NCBI RefSeq assembly: GCF_012641515.1
Contig: NZ_JABAHY010000018.1
Coordinates: 1 to 48,680 of the forward strand
Direction of reading: 5' to 3'
From: Nesterenkonia sedimenti
GTDB lineage: Bacteria > Actinomycetota > Actinomycetes > Actinomycetales > Micrococcaceae
Length of the DNA: 48,680 bases
Below are positions 43,197-48,680 of this stretch, piece by piece. Position numbers and translations under genes: made by a program. The number at the start of each line of letters is the position of its first letter. Positions within the stretch are counted from its first letter, which is position 1. The notes beneath the pieces were generated by a model. It was not told the DNA's origin, did not search any database, and worked only from the letters and a program-made list of their open reading frames with translations.

Positions 43197-43685
43197 TTAT
43201 AAGTCCTCGCTCTGTTCCACCGTCTGGTGGATTTGCTCACAGATCTGCTCGAGATCCGCTGCCTGGGCGTCATCGAGGGCGGGGTGGAAGAGCTGTTTGA
43301 TGTGCTGGGCATGGACTTTGGATGCCGCAGCGAAGACCTTACGGCCCTCATCGGTGAGCCGGGCGGTCATTCCGCGCTTATCGTTCTCGTCGATACAGCG
43401 TTCGATGAGTCCCCGGCGGGCCAGGGACTTCACCTGGTAGGACAGCCGGGAGGGGGAGAAGACCATACGTTCGGCCAACTCCCCCATCCGCAGCTGATGG
43501 TCCTCTGCTTCGGTCAGCAGTAGGAGTAGGTTGTAATCGGCCAGCTTCAGGCCGGTGACCGCATGCAGCCGCTTCTCCATCCGGTCGCTGATCAGCGCCG
43601 AGGTTTCGAAGAAGGCACGCCATGCCCTGGCCTTCGGCGAGAAGCCGGTTAGGTTTCGTTCACGGGTGGGCGGCTCACATGTCAC
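43197..43685 (-). CDS. MarR family transcriptional regulator
   Basis: A 162-residue winged-helix protein: LKLADYNLLLLLTEAEDHQL, MGELAERMVFSPSRLSYQV, LARRGLIERCIDENDKRGMTARLTDEG (truncated list of motifs read in order). GTG 43685 was chosen because TAGTAT, which overlaps the upstream stop, lies six bases before it; GTG 43691 would leave no spacing. A single Cys in the wing (ERCIDEND) might sense oxidation. A likely target is the operator-bearing region at 44511-44542, in front of the neighbouring lipoprotein and small ORF, but this is inference. Confidence 0.87.
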   Translation of the reverse strand: MTCEPPTRERNLTGFSPKARAWRAFFETSALISDRMEKRLHAVTGLKLADYNLLLLLTEAEDHQLRMGELAERMVFSPSRLSYQVKSLARRGLIERCIDENDKRGMTARLTDEGRKVFAAASKVHAQHIKQLFHPALDDAQAADLEQICEQIHQTVEQSEDL

Positions 43686-43694
43686 CCCCACATA

Positions 43695-44399
43695 CTAGCT
43701 GTCTGTCTTGACAACCTCACCGGTGGCTACGTCGACGTAGACCTCTACGTCATTGGTCATCTCGAATTCCCAGACCACGGTGCCGCCCTCAGTGTTGAGC
43801 TCACCGTCCTTGGGCTCGGCGCCGGACTCCTCTTCGGCCGTCTGCAGGGCCTCGGCAATATCGATCTCTACAGCCTGGGCTTCCTGCTCGTCGTCGGAGT
43901 CAATGCCGTCGTCCTCGGTGTCGATGATCTCGAGGGTTTCGGAGTCGACCTCGAGCTCCCATTCGGTGGAGCCGTCGTAGACGAAGACCTCGACGTAGCC
44001 GCCGTCATTGGTGTTGTCCTCGAATTCGGTGATCACACCGTCGGGGTACTCCGCCAGAGCGGCCTCCAGTGCCTGGTAGACGGGGTGGTCCCCGCTGGCC
44101 TCAGCTGCATCGTCCTCAGTGGTGTCCTCCTCGGCGGTGGCGTCATCATCTGCGGCACCATCAACTTCGGGGGCATCGGTATCGGCGTCATCGGAGGTGT
44201 CCTCGGCCTCTACGCTGTCGTCCTGCTGATCATCCTGAGTCTGATCGTCCTGGGCGGTGTCTTCCTGGGTGGCGTCCTCGTCCTCTACTGCGTCATCGGG
44301 GGCGCAGGCGGCCAGTGCCAGAGCGGCAGCGGCACTGATGGAGAGGATGCTGGTGGTGGAACGGAAAATGGGTCCATGTGAATCGCTCATGCCATCCAT
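43695..44399 (-). CDS. acidic PepSY-domain lipoprotein
   Basis: A 234-residue protein with a lipoprotein signal (hydrophobic core then LAAC lipobox), about 75 residues made almost only of Asp, Glu, Thr, Gln and Ala, and two PepSY-like repeats at the C-terminus (HPVYQALEAALAEYPDGVIT, and DIAEALQTAEEESG with VYVDVATGEVV). It should be anchored to the outer face of the membrane. PepSY domains are linked with peptidase inhibition or metal/ligand handling; the function here is unknown. ATG 44399 or 44390 may be the start. It runs opposite to a small His-rich ORF from a shared upstream region. Confidence 0.75.
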   Translation of the reverse strand: MDGMSDSHGPIFRSTTSILSISAAAALALAACAPDDAVEDEDATQEDTAQDDQTQDDQQDDSVEAEDTSDDADTDAPEVDGAADDDATAEEDTTEDDAAEASGDHPVYQALEAALAEYPDGVITEFEDNTNDGGYVEVFVYDGSTEWELEVDSETLEIIDTEDDGIDSDDEQEAQAVEIDIAEALQTAEEESGAEPKDGELNTEGGTVVWEFEMTNDVEVYVDVATGEVVKTDS

Positions 44400-44510
44400 T
44401 GCACGCCCGGACTCTCAGCATGTGCCGGAGAAACGCTTGAAGTTACCTGAAATGAGAGAAGACTAATCGGCGGCAGCTCTGACACCCTTCGATCTCGAAT
44501 CGCTCACCGC

Positions 44511-44542
44511 TTACACGTGTAATAAAATATTGACACGTAGTA
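44511..44542. promoter_or_regulatory. twin operator with promoter in front of the small His-rich ORF
   Basis: TTACACGTGTAA (44511-44522) is a perfect 12-base palindrome. A related site, TGACACGTAGTA (44531-44542), follows exactly 20 bases later. TAAAAT (44523-44528), a good -10, sits between them; on the minus strand TATTTT is available toward the lipoprotein. Two sites on one helix face flanking a -10 suggest repression of one or both genes. Confidence 0.45.
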
Positions 44543-44551
44543 GTAAATGGC

Positions 44552-44632
44552 ATGATCCCCGGTGAGAGCACCGACCCCCGGGACTACGAACTGGACTTCC
44601 CCGAGCATGAACATGCCAGTCACCATCACTAG
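44552..44632 (+). CDS. 26-residue His-rich small protein candidate
   Basis: ATG 44552 opens 26 codons ending TAG 44630-44632. The peptide begins MIPGESTDPRDYELDFPE and ends in HEHASHHH, a plausible metal-binding tail with six histidines or acidic neighbours. Third positions are mostly G/C, as in real genes here. There is no ribosome site; the predicted transcript from TAAAAT would begin near 44535. CGGTG-AGAG-CACCG is embedded in the first codons and could fold over the start. It overlaps the end of the convergent ATPase gene by four bases. Confidence 0.35.
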   Translation: MIPGESTDPRDYELDFPEHEHASHHH

Positions 44633-47600
44633 TCGCTGGGGAGGCTGTGATCCGGAAGAGCCCACTGGATCAGGCGGGGACCTTCGGGCCGCAGCTGCAC
44701 GGCACGACCGGGAATGGGGCGCTCCAGGACCGGGATCATCGCAGCGAAGGCATCGGCCTGGGCTCGAGCGGTGGGGGAGAGAATGAAGTTGCTGCCCTCC
44801 AGCCGTGCCGCATGGGCCCAGGGCAGTTGGCTGAACACCGCGGCCGAAGGCTGGGCAGTGGCCACCACGGGCACGCCGGCAGTCACCGCCTGCTGGATGA
44901 CCTGATGCTGAGCCTCCGAACAGCCCTGTGCATCATCAACCAAGAGAACTTCTGGAAGGGATGCGGGAGTCTGCGTCAACGGGGTGATCAGTTCGGCCCC
45001 TGGGATCTGCTGGGCCAGCAGTTCCAACGCCGTGCTCTTCCCCGTACGTGGTGCCCCGAGAATGAGATTCACCGGGCTCAGCCGCAGCCTCGCCGGCTCC
45101 CAGGTGAACTGCTCCACACCGACGACGACGCCGGCGGCCTCCTCGGATTCTGCACTGTCAGTGATCTCTGAGGCCGAGATATTGCTGGGCAGGGCCCGAA
45201 CCCGGATCGCAGGGGCGGGGAGGGCTTCCACGCCGGCCGGCCCCCGGTGACTCTCCGCCGGCTCCGGTGCGGCGCTGACCAACTGCAGCGCCAGCCCCGG
45301 CGATGCCGCCGTGGCACTGATCAAGACTCCGCGGCCCGGCAAGGTGTCCACACTGCGCAGTGCTGGCCAGAGATAGCTGACCTCCTCACTGGCGCCGAAG
45401 GGCAGGTAGATCCGCGCGGGGATTCGGCCCTGCAGTTTGCTCACTGCCAGCTCCCGGCCCCCGGCGATCAGCACGGAGATCCCCACTGCAGGCCCCTCCG
45501 CGGCCAGGGTGCCCAGCTGATGCTCCAGGGCCCCGGGGTTCATCTGAGCGGCAGCATGCCATTGCGCATAACCGGTGACGATCAGGACACAGGGGGTCTG
45601 AGCCCGCTGCCCGGAGAGCCGACGTGCAGCTAGTTCCTCCACCAGAGCATCGAGGAGATACTCCGTCTCCGGGATATCCTCCTCGGTCAGCCAGGCCCCG
45701 GTGCGCCGATGATCGGCCCATTCGGCCAGGGACCTGTCCCCATCCAGCAGATAGAGGTCTGTCGGAGTCGGAGACAGTGCCAGCTGGTTCGCCACTGCAG
45801 CCAGGGCAGCGGCTGCCCCGGCGCCGGACTCACCCAATAGGGCGAAGGATGTTGGAATCTGGGGATCCAACATCAGATCAGATTGCAGCTGTCGGGCCGG
45901 ATCATCCAGCCGGGCCAGCAGGACCGCGGACTCAGCATGCACAGGAGCCAACCTCTCCTCAGCACTCAACGTCTTGGGCAGATCAGGCAACAGGGGAGTG
46001 TGCTCACGTGCCAAGCCGGCCGCCACCGCAGCGTGGAAGATCACTGCCGCGGCGTCGTCGTCGGCGGTGTTCTCCGAGGCTGGCCTGGCCAGACCTGCGG
46101 TGGTCTCGGGGACAGCCACCGGCACTGCATCGGCAGAGGTCAGTTGGGCCGATTGGAAGGGAACTGGGGGCTCACCGGCCCGGCGGATGACTGCTCGGCC
46201 CGGAGTCAACCGGGAGATCAGGGCAGCCTCCGGGGAGCCTATGACATCTCGCGATTCCTCCTCAGTGCGAACTCGAAGGCTGATGCTGGAACCGATATTG
46301 GCCCGGATATCTGCGGTCACCACGCCCTGGGGGCGCTGGGTGGAGAGCACAAGGTGTAGACCCAGCGAACGCCCCAAGGTCGCCAGTCTCATCAGTTCAT
46401 CAAGCTGATCCGGCAGCTCATGGGCGAAGATCCGGAACTCATCAATGACCACCACGATCCGAGGGAGCTCATCCTCGGGCCTGAGCTGGCGGAACTCCAG
46501 ATAATCCCCGGCGCCGGCAGCGAGGAAGAGCTCCTCGCGGCGCAGCAGTTCACTGCGGATGCCCTCAAGAGTGCGTTCGGCCTGCGCCTGGGAGAGGTCG
46601 GTGACCAATCCCAGGGCATGCCGCAGCTTGGCGATCCGGTGAAAACTGGCCCCGCCCTTGAAATCGATGAGCATCAGTGCCAACTCAGAGGGCGGGTAGT
46701 CGGCAGCAAGGGAGAGCAGCAGAGTCTTGAGCAGCTCGGATTTCCCTGCCCCAGTGGTGCCTGCCAGCAGGATATGGGGGCCATCGCTGACCAGGTCCAG
46801 CTGCTCGCGCTCGCCGTGTGCGCCACGTCCGAGCTGGGCCACCAACCCCTGCTGGGCCGAGGCGGTGAACAGTTTCTGCGGAAGCGGCAGTGTGCAGGCA
46901 GTGGGCAGCCCAGCAGTTGTGCTGCCGGAGCGGATCTGTCTCAGTGCAAGTCTCAACTGCTCGGCCAGGGTGGATTCGACTATGCCCTCGAAGCGGAAAC
47001 CTGAGGCATAACCGGCAGCGCCCTCTGGACCAATCCGCAGAACCTCAGCTGCAGCATCCACCGACCAGCCGGGCACCTCATCCCAGATGGCGGCAGCCTC
47101 CCCGAGGATCACATGCCAGCCCTCCTGAAGGGCCTGGCGGATCAGCGACTCAGGCACTGTGCTGATGGCAACGAGGACCCCAGGTTCATCGGTCAGCGCA
47201 GGTTCACCGGTCACTGCAGAGGCCTCAGCAGTCTCGGAACCAGGGTCCGACATCTCTGAGCCTTGGACCCGGAACCAGGGCAGGTCGCGGAAGACAAAGG
47301 GTGGGGCGAGGGCGCCGTCGTCGATGAGCACCACCTGTGGCCGCTGAGGATTCAGGGCAAGCTGCACCAGAATCCAGCGGCAGATCCGCAGTGTCTCGCG
47401 CAGGGGCGCCTGGAGGTGGGTCATTTCCCCGCCGGTGAGTTCGATACCGACCGCACAGTCCTGTTTGAGGTCGCGGAGATAGGCCTCAGTGTTTGAGGCC
47501 GAGGGGCCGAAATCCAGTTCGGCGCTGAGCTCCCCGGTGCCGAGGCGCACCACGGGGGTGCAGTCAGCGGTGGGGGTGGGGCTGGGCAGGCCCGCGCGCA

Positions 47601-48492
47601 GTCTGCTGGTCACCAACCCCGGGCAAGCCAATGCGCGGCGGACGTGCTCTGCCCAGCGGTCGGCTGCTTCCCTGACTTTCCGCCGGTATCGACGGCGCTG
47701 CCGGGCGCCATGGATATAGACCCCGATGGCGACTAAAGCGCTAGCTGCACTGAAGACCAGGAAGAACCACATTCGGGTCACCATCACCAGGACCAGGCCG
47801 GCGACCAGGGGCACCAGGGCGAAGGCCAACATCATCCGCTGTTTGCCCTCAGGGGGGTTGCCCCCGATCGGAACCCGCGGTGGAGGCCAATTCACCGTGG
47901 GCCCCGGCTGCGGAGATGAGACTGCCAGTTGGCACCGCCCAGAGCCCAGCAGGAGCTCAGATTCGGAGGTGATGGTCTCGGCCGCATCGCTGCGCCGAAG
48001 CCGGACCCCACTGCGATCGACCTGCAGTGTTCCCTCCTCGCGGGAGAGCCGGGGATCAGAGATCTGAATATCCACCGATCCTCGTCCGATCGAATACTGA
48101 CGACGGCGCAGCGGAATCAGCCGGCCGGCATCGGGCCCGGTGTCCACACAGAGGCTCAGCTGAGGTGGGCGCAGCGGCTGCAATGGGGTGTCTTCTTCCG
48201 CGATCCGCACCACCATTCCCGGGTGCAAGTGGCGAGATCCCGCAGGCAGTTCGCTCAACAGATGTCCTGCGGTACTGAGCTGAAGTTCCGCAGGATGGTC
48301 GAGGAAAGCGCGCAGGGCACTTTCCAGGGCGGCACCGTGGATGGAGCCCTCCCCGGTGGGGCTGCCGGTGGAGCTTTTCAGGACTACACGCAGTTCGTGG
48401 TCGAAACCTCCCGGGGCCGCGGCACGCAACTGCTGCCATCGGGCAGGACTGATACTGCCCGGGGTATGCACCAGGGTCACGGCGAAGCTCAT
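44629..48492 (-). CDS. type VII secretion-type FtsK/SpoIIIE ATPase with FHA domain (EccC/EssC-like)
   Basis: A 1287-residue protein. The first 110 residues are uncharacterised; an FHA-like domain follows (YSIGRGSVDIQISDPRLSRE), two membrane segments at about 220-265, then three ATPase modules. Module 1 has Walker A GTTGAGKS (about 575), LIDFKGGASF and VVVIDEFRIF with LSTQRPQG. Module 2 has GESGAGAAAA in place of a Walker A (lysine lost). Module 3 has GAPRTGKST (about 1145) and LLVDDAQG. This order is that of EssC of Firmicutes and related actinobacterial translocases that export WXG100 proteins. ATG 48492 was chosen over 48504 because TATGTT stands seven bases before it. No substrate gene is visible in the window. 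Confidence 0.88.
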   Translation of the reverse strand: MSFAVTLVHTPGSISPARWQQLRAAAPGGFDHELRVVLKSSTGSPTGEGSIHGAALESALRAFLDHPAELQLSTAGHLLSELPAGSRHLHPGMVVRIAEEDTPLQPLRPPQLSLCVDTGPDAGRLIPLRRRQYSIGRGSVDIQISDPRLSREEGTLQVDRSGVRLRRSDAAETITSESELLLGSGRCQLAVSSPQPGPTVNWPPPRVPIGGNPPEGKQRMMLAFALVPLVAGLVLVMVTRMWFFLVFSAASALVAIGVYIHGARQRRRYRRKVREAADRWAEHVRRALACPGLVTSRLRAGLPSPTPTADCTPVVRLGTGELSAELDFGPSASNTEAYLRDLKQDCAVGIELTGGEMTHLQAPLRETLRICRWILVQLALNPQRPQVVLIDDGALAPPFVFRDLPWFRVQGSEMSDPGSETAEASAVTGEPALTDEPGVLVAISTVPESLIRQALQEGWHVILGEAAAIWDEVPGWSVDAAAEVLRIGPEGAAGYASGFRFEGIVESTLAEQLRLALRQIRSGSTTAGLPTACTLPLPQKLFTASAQQGLVAQLGRGAHGEREQLDLVSDGPHILLAGTTGAGKSELLKTLLLSLAADYPPSELALMLIDFKGGASFHRIAKLRHALGLVTDLSQAQAERTLEGIRSELLRREELFLAAGAGDYLEFRQLRPEDELPRIVVVIDEFRIFAHELPDQLDELMRLATLGRSLGLHLVLSTQRPQGVVTADIRANIGSSISLRVRTEEESRDVIGSPEAALISRLTPGRAVIRRAGEPPVPFQSAQLTSADAVPVAVPETTAGLARPASENTADDDAAAVIFHAAVAAGLAREHTPLLPDLPKTLSAEERLAPVHAESAVLLARLDDPARQLQSDLMLDPQIPTSFALLGESGAGAAAALAAVANQLALSPTPTDLYLLDGDRSLAEWADHRRTGAWLTEEDIPETEYLLDALVEELAARRLSGQRAQTPCVLIVTGYAQWHAAAQMNPGALEHQLGTLAAEGPAVGISVLIAGGRELAVSKLQGRIPARIYLPFGASEEVSYLWPALRSVDTLPGRGVLISATAASPGLALQLVSAAPEPAESHRGPAGVEALPAPAIRVRALPSNISASEITDSAESEEAAGVVVGVEQFTWEPARLRLSPVNLILGAPRTGKSTALELLAQQIPGAELITPLTQTPASLPEVLLVDDAQGCSEAQHQVIQQAVTAGVPVVATAQPSAAVFSQLPWAHAARLEGSNFILSPTARAQADAFAAMIPVLERPIPGRAVQLRPEGPRLIQWALPDHSLPSD

Positions 48493-48610
48493 GCCGGCAA
48501 ACATAGGGCCAGATCCCGGATCTTGCAGCCAGATGATCTGGGATCTGTGGAAAACCCCCAGTTCTCCACAGATTCCTAACAGGGGCTACACGAAATCATA
48601 AAGTGACGTT

Positions 48611-48680
48611 ATGGTGGCTCTTCACGATCGAGGGTGTAGTCGGGGTCTGAATCCTCCGGCTTCGAGCAGGCTCCTGGCGA
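48611..48680 (+). CDS. possible start of a further gene, cut by the window edge
   Basis: ATG 48611 follows TAAAGT (48599-48604) by six bases, the local leaderless layout, and opens a frame that stays open to the end (23 codons, beginning MVALHDRGCSRGLNPPASSR). It diverges from the EccC-like gene. Too short to assign; the frame could close just outside. Confidence 0.3.
   Translation, partial: MVALHDRGCSRGLNPPASSRLLA

Overview
The window looks like a chromosome segment of a high-GC actinobacterium, most likely of the order Micrococcales (Micrococcaceae-like). The evidence is the conserved core gene order dapB / dapA-rnj-ftsK-pgsA-cinA-clgR / DUF3046-recA-recX-miaB-miaA-dapF / hflX / lexA, the bifunctional HisA/TrpF (PriA) in the his operon, an FHA-bearing type VII secretion-type ATPase, and LexA boxes of the TCGAAN-N4-NTTCGA type. 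Many secreted or linker segments are very acidic, which would fit a halotolerant organism, but the genus cannot be fixed from this sequence. No rRNA, tRNA, CRISPR array, transposase or prophage was seen. There is no gene-free stretch longer than 300 bases.

Layout. 1-2263: the tail of an unrecognised gene, then a secreted nuclease made of two tandem HNH/DUF1524 units. 2290-9700: an envelope-glycan block with two TPR proteins whose C-terminal domains carry all the sialyltransferase (GT29) motifs, a small AT-richer gene pair between them, a histidine phosphatase, two paralogous TagD-type cytidylyltransferases and an LCP ligase. 9876-15514: a membrane-anchored LRV-type protein, MoaB, an M16 peptidase, a CDP-glycerol glycerophosphotransferase and two overlapping RidA-family genes. 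15548-25828: lysine/DAP genes (dapB, dapA), RNase J, FtsK, PgsA, CinA and ClgR. 26046-32120: a MarR regulator, DUF3046, recA-recX, miaB-miaA and dapF. 32110-37861: a divergent FolC-like Mur ligase and an RsmC-like methyltransferase on the minus strand, facing hflX and a DinG-like helicase. 37877-43180: lexA, a divergent SOS-controlled LysM protein, then hisC-hisB-hisH-priA-sseB. 43197-48680: a MarR regulator, an acidic PepSY lipoprotein, a tiny His-rich ORF behind a twin operator, a large EccC/EssC-like ATPase, and the start of another possible ORF at the window edge.

How the parts fit. The cytidylyltransferases (CDP-glycerol supply), the glycerophosphotransferase, the GT29-like proteins and the LCP ligase together suggest synthesis, decoration and attachment of a wall glycopolymer. 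recA and lexA, plus the LysM cell-division suppressor candidate, form an SOS set with three visible LexA boxes. Transcription signals are unusually readable: at least a dozen start codons sit 6-9 nt behind a TANNNT -10 element, so leaderless mRNAs appear to be the norm. Two divergent gene pairs share a fully overlapping, symmetric TANNNTA -10 element.

The most interesting candidates are: (1) the tandem TPR-GT29 proteins in a teichoic-acid-like block; (2) a 15-codon leaderless ORF ending in an Arg-Leu-Arg-Pro stretch, followed by a strong hairpin, upstream of hflX, which looks like a ribosome-mediated attenuator; (3) the 26-residue His-rich ORF with two operator-like repeats 20 bp apart.
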